Assembly (NCBI GenBank): GCA_000432275.1 | Contig: HF995299.1 | Span: 27,263 to 77,875, forward strand | Reading direction: 5' to 3' | Source: Proteobacteria bacterium CAG:495 | GTDB lineage: Bacteria; Pseudomonadota; Alphaproteobacteria; RF32; CAG-239 | Length of the DNA stretch: 50,613 nt | Shown here: positions 7,262 to 15,847 of the stretch, piece after piece | Layout: the number at the start of each line of letters is the position of its first letter | Numbering within the stretch: the first letter of the stretch is position 1 | Position numbers and translations under genes: made by a program | Notes under the pieces: model-generated | The model's input: only the letters and a program-made list of their open reading frames with translations | Told to the model about the DNA's origin: nothing | Databases searched by the model: none

Positions 7262-8632
7262 TTATAGAACTTCTTTCCGGGATTCGAACCCGTCAGCCTT
7301 TTCCAATACCGACGCAATACGGTTGCTCACCGCCGTTGCCAAAGGCACATCGTCGCCCCAAACCCAAACTTGAATTTTCGGTTCGGTTCCCGATTTTCGA
7401 ACCAAAATGCGGCCCTTTCCGGCAATGTCCGCTTCTCCCTGCTTAATTTCCGCCTGAAACGCCGCCAGCTCAAACGCTGCCAGCATTTCATCCTTACCGC
7501 AGAATTTGCTGTCAATGCGCTTTCTTGTCATCGGCGTAAACAACGGAAATATCTCGCTCATCTTCTTTCCGCTCTGCAACAGGCCCATCGCAATTACCAA
7601 AGCCGCCATCATCGTATCACCGGTTTTGGCATAGTCGGCAACAACCATATGGCCGGATTCTTCGCCGCCGATATTGCTGCCGCATTTTTTCATTTCCTCA
7701 ATGACATAACGTTCGCCTACGGCAGAACGGACACATTTAACGCCGATTCCCTCCAGAAAACGGTCCAGCGCCGGATTAGACACTATTGTTGCTACTACCG
7801 TGTCGGCTTTCAGTCGGTTATGCTCTTTATAGTATTTTCCCAAAAATGCTATTATCTGATCTCCGTCAACCCGATTGCCCTTCTCGTCACAGATAATTAT
7901 CCGGTCGCCGTCACCGTCCGCGGCAATCCCCAACATCGCACCGCAATCGCGGACTTTGGCGGTCATCGCGTCGATATGCTGAGAACCGCAGTCACGATTG
8001 ATATTGGTTCCGTCCGGCATACAGGACAAGGCTGTTACGTCAGCCCCGAGTTTGGCAAAAACTTCCGGCATAATTTCAGAAAAACATCCGTTGGCACAAT
8101 CCAGCACCACTTTCAGCCCCTGTAGCGGAAGCTCTTTGCCTCCCATGCCCAGCGCAATTTCCTTATACCTTTCCGCCGCTGTTTTATCTTCGCTGACGCG
8201 TCCCAGTTTTTCTTTGTCAAAACTGAATTCTCCGTCAACAACCGCAGCTTCCAGCCGGGCGGTCACATCGTCTCCGAATTTATCGCCGCTGGCTGCAATC
8301 AGCTTAATGCCGTTATCATAATACGGATTATGCGAAGCGGTTATCATCACCGTCATATCAACGCCCAGCGAAGGCGTCAGCAATGTTGCCGCCGGTGTCG
8401 GAAGCACGCCCAAACGAACCACGTCAACTCCCTGAGAAGTAAAACCGGCAATCATTGCCGCCTCCAGCATGTCCCCTGAAATTCTGGTGTCTCTGGCTAT
8501 CGCCGCCCTTCTGTTCTCGGTACAAACCAGCTTGCCGGCAGCCATCGCCAGCTTCATTGCAAAATCTGCCGTCATCGGATAAACATTGGCAACGCCCCGT
8601 ACCCCGTCGGTACCGAATAATTTGTTTCCCAT
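7262..8632 (-). CDS. glmM: Phosphoglucosamine mutase GlmM
   Basis: GlmM interconverts glucosamine-6-phosphate and glucosamine-1-phosphate, the second step towards UDP-GlcNAc for peptidoglycan and LPS. I place the start at ATG 8632 (456 residues), because the protein then begins MGNKLFGTDGVRG like the family and GAGGAG lies 10 bases upstream; upstream in-frame codons add 20 unlikely residues. Visible motifs are the active-site phosphoserine loop ITASHNP (Ser100), the metal-binding DGDGDR, the sugar-binding GGEESGH and the C-terminal phosphate-binding RKSGTEPKIQV. All key residues are present. Confidence 0.97.
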   Translation of the reverse strand: MGNKLFGTDGVRGVANVYPMTADFAMKLAMAAGKLVCTENRRAAIARDTRISGDMLEAAMIAGFTSQGVDVVRLGVLPTPAATLLTPSLGVDMTVMITASHNPYYDNGIKLIAASGDKFGDDVTARLEAAVVDGEFSFDKEKLGRVSEDKTAAERYKEIALGMGGKELPLQGLKVVLDCANGCFSEIMPEVFAKLGADVTALSCMPDGTNINRDCGSQHIDAMTAKVRDCGAMLGIAADGDGDRIIICDEKGNRVDGDQIIAFLGKYYKEHNRLKADTVVATIVSNPALDRFLEGIGVKCVRSAVGERYVIEEMKKCGSNIGGEESGHMVVADYAKTGDTMMAALVIAMGLLQSGKKMSEIFPLFTPMTRKRIDSKFCGKDEMLAAFELAAFQAEIKQGEADIAGKGRILVRKSGTEPKIQVWVWGDDVPLATAVSNRIASVLEKADGFESRKEVL

Positions 8633-8692
8633 CCTGCCGTAACTCCTCATATTTGTTTTTGAATAAGCCGATTCTAGAAGAGTCTGCGGCAA

Positions 8693-8948
8693 AGCTCAAG
8701 GACTATCTCCTCTTTTCTGCTCAACTGTTGTTAATATTTGTTACAATAAAAATGTTCATTGCATCCTCCCCGCCGTTCAGAGGTAAACTTCAATGTCTGC
8801 CAACCTCTCAAAGCGACAACCTCTTAAATAGGGAATTGTTTTTTATGTATGGCTTGTTCTCACGCACTTAGTTCGGATAGCGTACACAATTAGTACAGAT
8901 TTCTCCTATCCGACAAATCTGTACTAATTGCGCTACCCAAACTTTTTA
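8693..8948. other. Intergenic between ftsH and glmM
   Basis: This 256-bp spacer lies downstream of ftsH and upstream of glmM on the minus strand. It holds the structured element at 8873-8936, described separately. No small ORF with a convincing ribosome site was seen. Confidence 0.5.
8873..8936. repeat. Long perfect-stem hairpin with alternative pairing
   Basis: AATTAGTACAGATTT (8888-8902) pairs perfectly over 15 bp with 8915-8929. Outside it, TAGCG (8878-8882) pairs with CGCTA (8931-8935). In addition TCGGATAG (8873-8880) is complementary over 8 bp to the hairpin loop CTATCCGA (8906-8913), giving an alternative fold or pseudoknot. It lies 13 bp beyond the ftsH stop and has no T-run, so it is not a standard terminator. 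Confidence 0.75.
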
Positions 8949-10814
8949 CTATACTTCAGGAACCGACGAATGCGTCCTTTTCTCTTCCGGTACGGGAACC
9001 TCGCTCGATTTATCGACCTTTTCGCCTTTGATAACCTGCTCGATTTCCTCGCCGGTCAGAGTCTCGTATTCAAGCAAAGCCTGAGCCAGACGCTCCCATT
9101 CTTCGCTTTTCTCTTGCAACAGTTTATAGGCTTTGTCATGAGCGTCCACCACCAGCTGTTTAATTTCCGCATCAACCAGCCGTGCAGTCTCTTCGCTCAT
9201 ATTTTTGCTCTGAGTAACCGACTTTCCGAGGAAGACTTCGCCGGTGTTTTCGGCATACAATACCGGCCCCAGCTTTTCGCTCATTCCCCATTCCGTTACC
9301 ATTGAACGGGCCAGGTTGGTTGCGGCAGCAATATCCGAGGATGCGCCGCTGGTAACGTTTTTCTCGCCGAACTTCAGTTCTTCTGCGACCCGTCCCCCCA
9401 TCATGATTATCAGCCTTGAAAGCATCTTAATCCGCGAATAGGAATACTGGTCTTTTTCCGGAAGTTGCTGCACCATACCCAAAGCTCTTCCGCGCGGAAT
9501 AATCGTAGCTTTGTGAATTGGGTCCGTACTCTCAACGTAAAGCGAACATATCGCATGCCCGGCCTCGTGATAGGCGGTGAGTTTCTTCTCATTTTCATCC
9601 ATTGCCATCGAACGGCGCTCGCTTCCCATCAAGACCTTGTCCTTGGCCTCGTCAAAATCGCTGGAAGTCACCTTATGCTTGTTTTTGCGGGCTGCCAGCA
9701 ACGCGGCTTCGTTAACCAGATTTGCCAAATCCGCTCCCGAAAATCCCGGCGTACCGCGAGCAATGACGGAAAGATTGACATCCTTGGCCAACGGAACTTT
9801 TTTCACGTGAACTTTCAATATCTCTTCGCGTCCTTTTTTATCCGGATTGGTAACCGTTACCTGACGGTCAAAACGCCCCGGACGCAGCAAAGCCGGATCC
9901 AAAACGTCGGGACGGTTGGTCGCCGCAATCAAAATAACGTTTTCATTTGCCTCAAAGCCGTCCATTTCTACCAACAGCTGGTTCAAGGTCTGTTCGCGCT
10001 CGTCATTGCCGCCGCCCAAACCGGCACCCCTATGACGACCGACGGCATCAATCTCGTCAATAAACAGCAGACAAGGCGCATTCTTCTTTGCCTGAGCAAA
10101 CATATCGCGTACGCGGCTGGCACCCACGCCTACAAACATCTCAACAAAATCGGAGCCGGAAATGGAAAAGAACGGAACGTCCGCTTCTCCAGCAACAGCT
10201 TTTGCCAGCAGGGTCTTACCGGTACCCGGAGGTCCCACCATTAACACGCCCTTCGGAATCTTGCCGCCCAAACGCTGAAACTTGTCGGGATCCTTCAAAA
10301 AGTCAATGATTTCCTCCAGCTCCTGCTTGGCTTCATCGGCTCCAGCCACATCCTTAAACGTCACCTTTTTGGTATTTTCAATCAGGCGGGCGCGGGATTT
10401 TCCGAAACTCATAGCCTTGTTATTGCCGGAATTAGCCTGGCGCATAAAGAAAATCCATACGCCGATAAGCAAAATCATCGGGAACCAGGAAATCAATACG
10501 CCCCACAAAGTGTTGGAGGTCGTATCCTCCGGCTGCGCCGTCACCTTGACGTCGTTTTTTCGCAGCATTTCCACCATATTGGGATCAAACGGCGCATAGG
10601 TATAAAAACGCTTGCCGTCGACATAGGTACCGCTGATGCTGGCTCCTTCAATCGTCACCTCGGAAACTTTTTTGTTTTCGACATGATTCATAAACTCGGA
10701 AAACGCCAGATTCTCGGCATTGGCCCTGTCTGCCCCGCCGACCAGCATATTCATCGCTCCTGACAGCAGCACTATCGCCAGCAGCCAGACAATAATATTT
10801 CTTCCTGTTCTCAT
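8949..10814 (-). CDS. ftsH: ATP-dependent zinc metalloprotease FtsH
   Basis: FtsH is a membrane-anchored hexameric AAA+ protease that degrades unassembled membrane proteins and regulators such as LpxC. This copy has 621 residues. Visible features are two membrane segments (about 7-24 and 103-124) flanking a periplasmic domain, Walker A GPPGTGKT (194-201), Walker B LLFIDE (249-254), the second region of homology ATNRPDVLDPALLRPGRFDR, and the zinc-binding HEAGH (416-420) with the third ligand Asp near 494. AAGGA is 6 bases before the ATG. tilS, often upstream of ftsH, is absent; instead a thioredoxin-fold gene lies upstream, separated by a terminator and a promoter. Confidence 0.98.
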   Translation of the reverse strand: MRTGRNIIVWLLAIVLLSGAMNMLVGGADRANAENLAFSEFMNHVENKKVSEVTIEGASISGTYVDGKRFYTYAPFDPNMVEMLRKNDVKVTAQPEDTTSNTLWGVLISWFPMILLIGVWIFFMRQANSGNNKAMSFGKSRARLIENTKKVTFKDVAGADEAKQELEEIIDFLKDPDKFQRLGGKIPKGVLMVGPPGTGKTLLAKAVAGEADVPFFSISGSDFVEMFVGVGASRVRDMFAQAKKNAPCLLFIDEIDAVGRHRGAGLGGGNDEREQTLNQLLVEMDGFEANENVILIAATNRPDVLDPALLRPGRFDRQVTVTNPDKKGREEILKVHVKKVPLAKDVNLSVIARGTPGFSGADLANLVNEAALLAARKNKHKVTSSDFDEAKDKVLMGSERRSMAMDENEKKLTAYHEAGHAICSLYVESTDPIHKATIIPRGRALGMVQQLPEKDQYSYSRIKMLSRLIIMMGGRVAEELKFGEKNVTSGASSDIAAATNLARSMVTEWGMSEKLGPVLYAENTGEVFLGKSVTQSKNMSEETARLVDAEIKQLVVDAHDKAYKLLQEKSEEWERLAQALLEYETLTGEEIEQVIKGEKVDKSSEVPVPEEKRTHSSVPEV

Positions 10815-10850
10815 TCTGATTCCTTTTTCACAACTTTATCTTGTTTTTAA

Positions 10851-10879
10851 TATATAGGTTTATTATCAACAAAACTCAA
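10851..10879 (-). promoter_or_regulatory. ftsH promoter
   Basis: On the minus strand TTGAGT (10874-10879) and TATATA (10851-10856) are separated by 17 bp, about 37 bp upstream of the ftsH ATG. Confidence 0.6.
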
Positions 10880-10908
10880 GTTAAGAAAACACTTTCTCCC
10901 GAAATAGT

Positions 10909-10941
10909 TAAAAAAAGAGACGGCTGCCCGTACGGCAGCCG
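10909..10941 (-). terminator. Intrinsic terminator of the thioredoxin-like gene
   Basis: An 8-bp GC-rich stem (CGGCTGCC at 10921-10928 with GGCAGCCG at 10934-10941) is followed on the minus strand by TCTC and a T7 run. Confidence 0.85.
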
Positions 10942-10974
10942 CCTGATTTTAAGCCTTACGCTGAGACAACAAAA

Positions 10975-11715
10975 TTAATTGTTGCGGGCAGCGTCGATTT
11001 CGCTTTGGATAACGGCTTCGTCCAGAGTCTGAACAACTTTGCCGTTCAAAACCAAAGTCGGAACGCCGGTAACGTTGATTTTGCCGGCCAGATCAGACAT
11101 ATCGTTCAAAGCCTTTTCAATTTTAGGCGAGTTCATATCGGCCTTCATCTGCTCCAGATCAACACCAGACAAAACAGCGATTTCGTCAACCTTGGCTTCG
11201 GTCAACGGACCCTGAGCCTCAAACAAGCCTTTGTATACGGCTTCGAATTTGCCCTGCTCTTTGGCAGCCAAAGCAGCCTTGGCGGCATACTTGGAAACCG
11301 GAGCGACGAAAGTCATAGATTTGGCAACAACTTTCAAATCCGGATTCTTGGCAACGACGTTTTTGATTGCCGGATAAATCTTGTGGCAGTAGCCGCAGGA
11401 GAAATCGAAGAATTCAACCAAAACGACTTTACCGTCCGGATTGCCCAAAATACCGTCGTTCGGATTGTTGGTCAAGGCGTCCATATTGTCTTTAATAGCC
11501 TGTGCGGCAGCCTGCTGAGCAGCTTCAATTCTCTTCTGCTCGGCCAACTGTAATGCATTGGCAATCAATTCGGGCTTGTCAGCCAGAATTTTCTCAACAT
11601 CGGCGCTGCTGCCTGCGTTGCCGCCGCGGTTGCAGCAAACAATGCACATAACCAGTGCAATGATGGCAACAACCAAAGCTACCAATGATACGTATAATGC
11701 GTTAATTTTATTCAT
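10975..11715 (-). CDS. Membrane-anchored DsbA-family thioredoxin-fold protein
   Basis: This 246-residue protein has an N-terminal uncleaved membrane anchor (about 7-28), an Ala/Glu/Gln-rich helical spacer (40-80) and a DsbA/Com1-like thioredoxin domain. The redox site is FSCGYCHK with Cys107 and Cys110, and the cis-proline loop is GVPT near residue 213. It probably oxidises or isomerises disulfides of exported proteins in the periplasm. This is relevant because the window also encodes a large cysteine-rich exported protein. GAGG lies 10 bases before the ATG. It has its own promoter and terminator. Oxidase versus isomerase role cannot be decided from sequence. Confidence 0.88.
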   Translation of the reverse strand: MNKINALYVSLVALVVAIIALVMCIVCCNRGGNAGSSADVEKILADKPELIANALQLAEQKRIEAAQQAAAQAIKDNMDALTNNPNDGILGNPDGKVVLVEFFDFSCGYCHKIYPAIKNVVAKNPDLKVVAKSMTFVAPVSKYAAKAALAAKEQGKFEAVYKGLFEAQGPLTEAKVDEIAVLSGVDLEQMKADMNSPKIEKALNDMSDLAGKINVTGVPTLVLNGKVVQTLDEAVIQSEIDAARNN

Positions 11716-11738
11716 CTTGTAAAATCCTCAAGTTTTAA

Positions 11739-11767
11739 TTTATAATAAACAGATATAATTTAGCCAA
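11739..11767 (-). promoter_or_regulatory. Promoter of the thioredoxin-like gene
   Basis: On the minus strand TTGGCT (11762-11767) and TATAAA (11739-11744) have a 17-bp spacer, just upstream of the start at 11715. Confidence 0.5.
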
Positions 11768-11888
11768 TCTCTGCTATATTTACAAGACTAAAATATACAT
11801 TATTTATTAATTTTATACAAATAAATAAAGTATTTTTTCATAATTGCCGGACTATACTCGACTCACGTATAACTATAAGGATTTCACG

Positions 11889-12548
11889 ATGTTTCACATA
11901 AATGTTTCGTTGTTCGGACAAACGAAATCGCTGGAAAACAAAATTGATTTGTTCCACGACAAACTTTTAGACGCGGCAATGACCTTCAAACGGACGATAC
12001 TGGTCTACCTGGATGAACAGCGCAGCGACGAATACAAAAAACTCTCCAAACAAATCAAACAAATCGAACACGATGCCGACAATCTCCGCCGTGACATCGA
12101 AAACAAGCTTTATTCGCAAAACCTCATTCCCGACCTCCGTGCCGATGTGCTTCACCTGGTTGAAAACCTCGACAAGGTCATTAACAGGTTTGACGAAGTG
12201 ACCTACAAATTTTATATCGAACGTCCGGAAATTCCGTCCGAATACCACCGCCGCATTAACGAACTGTGCAATCTCAGCGCCGAATGTGCGGAAAATATGG
12301 CTAAGGCGTCGCGCGCCTTCTTCCGAGACCTCAGTTCGGTGCGCGATTATTCGCAAAAAGTTTATTTTATCGAGCATGAATCAGACTTGAGTTCGGGCCA
12401 TCTGCGGGAAGCAATCTTTGATTCGGACATTCCGCTGGCAAACAAAATCCAGCTCAGCGGATTCATCAACGACATTGCCGATATTGCCGACATTGCCGAA
12501 GATTTCATTGACGAACTGCTCATTTTCACCATTAAAAGGGATATCTGA
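11889..12548 (+). CDS. PhoU-like (DUF47) phosphate transport accessory protein
   Basis: This 219-residue all-helical protein belongs to the DUF47/PhoU-like family that is encoded next to PiT transporters and is thought to regulate them. ATG 11889 is chosen because an AGG motif lies 8 bases upstream and the protein then begins MFHINVSLFGQ; an earlier in-frame start adds 15 unlikely residues. Typical features are EHDADNLRRDIENKLY, NLDKVINRFDEV and the closing FINDIADIADIAEDFIDELL helix, which carries acidic residues expected to bind metal. The next gene, pit, begins 3 bases after its stop, so the two form an operon. Confidence 0.88.
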   Translation: MFHINVSLFGQTKSLENKIDLFHDKLLDAAMTFKRTILVYLDEQRSDEYKKLSKQIKQIEHDADNLRRDIENKLYSQNLIPDLRADVLHLVENLDKVINRFDEVTYKFYIERPEIPSEYHRRINELCNLSAECAENMAKASRAFFRDLSSVRDYSQKVYFIEHESDLSSGHLREAIFDSDIPLANKIQLSGFINDIADIADIAEDFIDELLIFTIKRDI

Positions 12549-12550
12549 GA

Positions 12551-13606
12551 ATGGATATGACCTTTTTCATTTTCCTCAGCAGCGGTTTGTTTCTTGGCTG
12601 GTCATTGGGGGCCAATGATGCCTCCAATGTTTTCGGAACCGCCGTCGGAACCAAAATGGTCAGTTTCAAAACCGCGGCCGTCATCGCTTCGCTCTTTATC
12701 ACCGTAGGTGCCGTTTATGCCGGTGCCGGCGCCAGCGAAACCTTGGGAGAACTGGGTTCCATCAATACGCTTCCCGGTGCCTTTATGGCCGCTTTTGCTG
12801 CCGCAATCAGTCTCTACTGGATGGCACGTGACGGTCTCCCTGTTTCTACCTCTCAGGCTATTGTCGGTGCCATCATCGGCTGGAACGTCTTTGCCGACAA
12901 GCCGACTCATCCCGAAATCTTGAGCAAAATCGTCAGCACCTGGATAATCTGTCCGCTGCTGTCCGGCATCATTGCGGTTATCCTGTATTTTTTCATCCGG
13001 ATGCTAATTCGCAGATCTCATCTGCACATCCTGCGGCAAGACAGTTACACCCGTTTCGGACTGATTGTCGCCGGTGCTTTTGGCGCCTATGCGCTCGGTG
13101 CCAACAACATTGCAAACGTCATGGGCGTTTTCGTCCCCTCAAGCCCTTTCACCAACCTCGACCTCGGTTATGGCCTGGTTCTGACCGGAACCCAGCAGCT
13201 CTTTCTGCTTGGCGCTTTGGCCATCTGTGTCGGTGTCTTTACCTATTCGCACCACGTCATCAATACCGTCGGCAACAACCTGATGCGGATGTCGCCGCTG
13301 GTCGCTTTTGTCGTGGTTCTCTCCCAATCCATTGTTCTCTTTTTATTCGCCTCCAAGTCGCTTGAGCACTTTCTACTCAGCCACAATCTGCCGGCGCTCC
13401 CCTTGGTTCCTGTTTCCAGCACCCAGGCCGTTATCGGCGCCGTTATGGGCATCGGCCTGGCCAAAGGCGGCCGGGAACTGAACTGGAACATCCTCGGACA
13501 CGTTGCCCTGGGCTGGATTGTAACGCCGATTGCTGCCGCCTTGGTCTGCTACATATCCCTGTTCTTCCTCCAAAACGTCTTCGGACAGATTGTCTTTCTG
13601 CCCTGA
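12551..13606 (+). CDS. pit: PiT-family inorganic phosphate transporter
   Basis: This 351-residue inner-membrane protein has about ten hydrophobic segments and the two signature repeats of PiT permeases: GANDASNVFGTAVG near the N-terminus and GANNIANVMGVF in the middle. These are the Na+- or H+-coupled low-affinity phosphate carriers. Length suits the shorter bacterial PiT class. Translation is probably coupled to the upstream PhoU-like gene (TGA-GA-ATG). The stop codon overlaps the ribosome site of rlmH, so all three are cotranscribed. Confidence 0.95.
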   Translation: MDMTFFIFLSSGLFLGWSLGANDASNVFGTAVGTKMVSFKTAAVIASLFITVGAVYAGAGASETLGELGSINTLPGAFMAAFAAAISLYWMARDGLPVSTSQAIVGAIIGWNVFADKPTHPEILSKIVSTWIICPLLSGIIAVILYFFIRMLIRRSHLHILRQDSYTRFGLIVAGAFGAYALGANNIANVMGVFVPSSPFTNLDLGYGLVLTGTQQLFLLGALAICVGVFTYSHHVINTVGNNLMRMSPLVAFVVVLSQSIVLFLFASKSLEHFLLSHNLPALPLVPVSSTQAVIGAVMGIGLAKGGRELNWNILGHVALGWIVTPIAAALVCYISLFFLQNVFGQIVFLP

Positions 13607-13617
13607 GGAGAATGCTG

Positions 13618-14058
13618 ATGAAAGTAACGATAATCGCCATCGGAAAATGCAAAAAAAACTCTCCCGAAGCCGCAATCATCGCCGAATATGTCAAACGTTC
13701 GGGGTGGGACATCGTCATTAAGGAAAAAGACAATGCCGCTCAGGAAGACGAAGCAGAATTTTTACAATCGTCAATACCCCACGGAGCAAAAGTCATTGTC
13801 CTTGACGAGCGCGGCGAAAATCTGAAGTCTGTGGAACTCGCTCGTAAAATCGAGACCTGGATGCTCAACGGCTGTTCCGAACTCTGCTTTCTGATTGGCG
13901 GCGCCGACGGACATCTCCAATCCACCCGCAACCTTGCCGACCTCATACTTTCTTTCGGCCGGCTGACGCTTCCCCATATGTTGATGCGGGCAGTCTTAAG
14001 CGAACAAATTTACCGCATTCAGACCATTATCAACCACCACCCTTACCATCGCGAATAA
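13618..14058 (+). CDS. rlmH: 23S rRNA pseudouridine-1915 N3-methyltransferase RlmH
   Basis: RlmH is a SPOUT-fold methyltransferase that modifies pseudouridine 1915 of 23S rRNA. I choose ATG 13618 (146 residues) because GAGGAG at 13605-13610 is 7 bases upstream and the protein then begins MKVTIIAIGK. Conserved features are VIVLDERGENLKS, FLIGGADGH (SAM-binding knot) and the C-terminal EQIYRIQTIINHHPYHRE. It is usually next to rsfS; here rsfS lies 1.4 kb away on the other strand, with two unknown genes between. Confidence 0.96.
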   Translation: MKVTIIAIGKCKKNSPEAAIIAEYVKRSGWDIVIKEKDNAAQEDEAEFLQSSIPHGAKVIVLDERGENLKSVELARKIETWMLNGCSELCFLIGGADGHLQSTRNLADLILSFGRLTLPHMLMRAVLSEQIYRIQTIINHHPYHRE

Positions 14059-14077
14059 AATTTTGTCTAATTTCAGC

Positions 14078-14107
14078 TTGACTTTTCAGGCGCTTTTTCC
14101 ATAATAC
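14078..14107 (+). promoter_or_regulatory. Candidate sigma70 promoter
   Basis: TTGACT (14078-14083) and TAATAC (14102-14107) are separated by 18 bp, about 45 bp upstream of the gene starting at 14153. Confidence 0.5.
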
Positions 14108-14152
14108 ACCCCATCAAAAACATATTATTAATTTTTTAAACCCAATTAGATT

Positions 14153-14794
14153 ATGGAAAATATTATTAAACTTTTCAGTGACAAAGTCGCCTTGGGAATT
14201 CTGCACATGCGCATCTGGTTCAACCGCTTGGAAAACCGTATGCGCGAAAACGAATACCTTTGTGCCGACGTTTCCGAAAACGGCAGTTCGTGTAAAGCGC
14301 ATTACAATTGCCTCATCCTCGGTTCCGGCCGTACGCCTGTTTTTTACGCCGAAGAAGCAGCCCGCATCCTAAGCAGACTTCTCCGCAAAGACATTCGAGC
14401 CAACAACCTGACGCTGAGTCATATTTACGTCTACTACGCAGAAGTTCATAACACGCCGCAGCACCCCTGCTGGGTTTACGGCACTTTTTTTGTAGAAATG
14501 GACATCGCACCTGCATACGGTTATTTTGATTCAACCTATTTTTACAATAAGATGCTGCCTTTCGACGAACTTGAGAGCCTGCCTGTCCCCGCCAATCAAA
14601 CAAACTTCGATGAACTTTATTTGATTCGCTTTTGCGTCGACAAGCTCGGAATGGTTCATCCTGCCAAACTCGAATATGATAACGGCCAAATCAGCGACGA
14701 ACGTTTTACGCTGAAAAAATACCATGATGACGTTCCCTTCGAAAGTATACTCGAAGAAATCAAAAAACATCAGAAAAATATTTACTCAAATTAA
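14153..14794 (+). CDS. Hypothetical protein (213 aa)
   Basis: This 213-residue soluble protein is not recognised. It has no signal peptide or membrane segment. It is rich in aromatic residues and has a mixed alpha/beta pattern with a central GTFFVEMDIAPAYGYFDSTYF stretch and an acidic, lysine-rich C-terminus. A promoter lies upstream and a hairpin downstream, so it is probably a single-gene unit. Codon use and reading-frame quality match neighbouring genes, supporting it as real. Confidence 0.7.
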   Translation: MENIIKLFSDKVALGILHMRIWFNRLENRMRENEYLCADVSENGSSCKAHYNCLILGSGRTPVFYAEEAARILSRLLRKDIRANNLTLSHIYVYYAEVHNTPQHPCWVYGTFFVEMDIAPAYGYFDSTYFYNKMLPFDELESLPVPANQTNFDELYLIRFCVDKLGMVHPAKLEYDNGQISDERFTLKKYHDDVPFESILEEIKKHQKNIYSN

Positions 14795-14801
14795 AAACAC
14801 C

Positions 14802-14832
14802 CGGTACCTGAAACTCTTTGTTTCAGGCACCG
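14802..14832 (+). terminator. Hairpin between two unknown genes
   Basis: CGGTACCTGAAAC (14802-14814) pairs with GTTTCAGGCACCG (14820-14832) with one mismatch. The downstream T-run is weak, so it may be a poor terminator or a processing hairpin. Confidence 0.5.
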
Positions 14833-14848
14833 CCTAAATTTATACCTT

Positions 14849-15418
14849 ATGAACATTATTAAAAAACTTTGGCAGCGGCATTTTGGTGCTCAGCAGCCTC
14901 AATCTCATGCCAACAAATGCAAAAAAGTGGGAGAAATTTGCTGCCCGGCCCTTGATTTCAGAGAATTTTTAGAGTTCGTCTGCATTCACAAATGTCTGGA
15001 GCAAAAAAACTGTGTCTGCGGCAGCAGTGCTGACGTGGAATTAGTCAGCTTTTGTGAGCCGGATACTGGTAAAAACCTCGGAAACGCCTTTCGCATCAAA
15101 GACGAAAAAGAACATTATTATCTTATCCGTCTCTGCGAAAAAGATGTTCTCTATTGCTATGACGACAGCTTCAAATTTCAGGTAACCCAAGACTTTCTTG
15201 CACCTGTAGCCTTGGTACGGCCCGACGCTCCGGAAGGAAAATACTATGCCTTCCGCGGAACTTACCTTCGCAAAAAAGGATATCTGGTCGTCAATGAAAT
15301 TCTGATTTGCAATCCCGCCGACAATTCCGAACAAACGCTGTTAAAGCCTCAGGAACCTTTGTCGATAGGCAATGCGCTAAAACATCTGCAAAAAATTTTC
15401 AACAAAGATGATAACTAG
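14849..15418 (+). CDS. Hypothetical cysteine-containing protein (189 aa)
   Basis: This 189-residue soluble protein is not recognised. The N-terminal third has a cluster of Cys residues (GEICCP, CIHKCLEQKNCVCG) that might bind metal, which is speculation. The middle and end look like a beta-rich domain. No ribosome site is obvious before the ATG. It shares strand and position with the 14153 gene and may be a second gene read from the same promoter through the intervening hairpin. A bidirectional terminator follows. Confidence 0.65.
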   Translation: MNIIKKLWQRHFGAQQPQSHANKCKKVGEICCPALDFREFLEFVCIHKCLEQKNCVCGSSADVELVSFCEPDTGKNLGNAFRIKDEKEHYYLIRLCEKDVLYCYDDSFKFQVTQDFLAPVALVRPDAPEGKYYAFRGTYLRKKGYLVVNEILICNPADNSEQTLLKPQEPLSIGNALKHLQKIFNKDDN

Positions 15419-15422
15419 CAAC

Positions 15423-15460
15423 AAAAAAAGCGGCCTCACCAAGAGACCGCTTTTGTTTTA
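15423..15460. terminator. Bidirectional intrinsic terminator
   Basis: AAAAGCGG-CTC and GAG-CCGCTTTT arms around an ACCAA loop, with A- and T-runs outside, serve the plus-strand unknown gene and the minus-strand rsfS operon. Confidence 0.85.
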
Positions 15461-15835
15461 ATCTGCAATTTTCCTGATTTCAGCAATTGCGCTCCACATT
15501 TTTTCCAAATTGTAAAATTCGCGCACTTCAGGCTTAAAAATATGGATAATCACGTCAAATGCGTCAATCAAAACCCAGTCTGCCTTTTCTTCGCCTTCCG
15601 ATTCTGTTTTATAACCGGCGGCTTTCAGTTTCATCTGAACTTGTTCGGCCAACGCTGCCACATGACGCTGAGAAGTACCGCTGGCAATTATCATATAATT
15701 TGCAATCGACGTTTTTCCCTGCAAATCCATAACTACGATATCTTCGGCCTTTCCGTCATCCAAACTCTTTACGGCAATGTCCAAAATTTCTTCGCTGACG
15801 CTTTTTTCTGCTTTCTTAACCGTTGTCTTACTCAA
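15458..15835 (-). CDS. rsfS: Ribosomal silencing factor RsfS
   Basis: RsfS (Iojap family) binds ribosomal protein L14 and blocks 30S-50S joining under starvation. This 125-residue protein has the family signature: DIVVMDLQGKTSIANYMIIASGTS followed by KADWVLIDAFDVIIHIF and EVREFYNLEKMW. The start is TTG at 15835, supported by AGGAG 9 bases upstream; the site overlaps the obgE stop, so translation is coupled. It is the last gene of an rplU-rpmA-obgE-rsfS unit. Confidence 0.95.
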   Translation of the reverse strand: MSKTTVKKAEKSVSEEILDIAVKSLDDGKAEDIVVMDLQGKTSIANYMIIASGTSQRHVAALAEQVQMKLKAAGYKTESEGEEKADWVLIDAFDVIIHIFKPEVREFYNLEKMWSAIAEIRKIAD

Positions 15836-15847
15836 CTGATAAAACTC

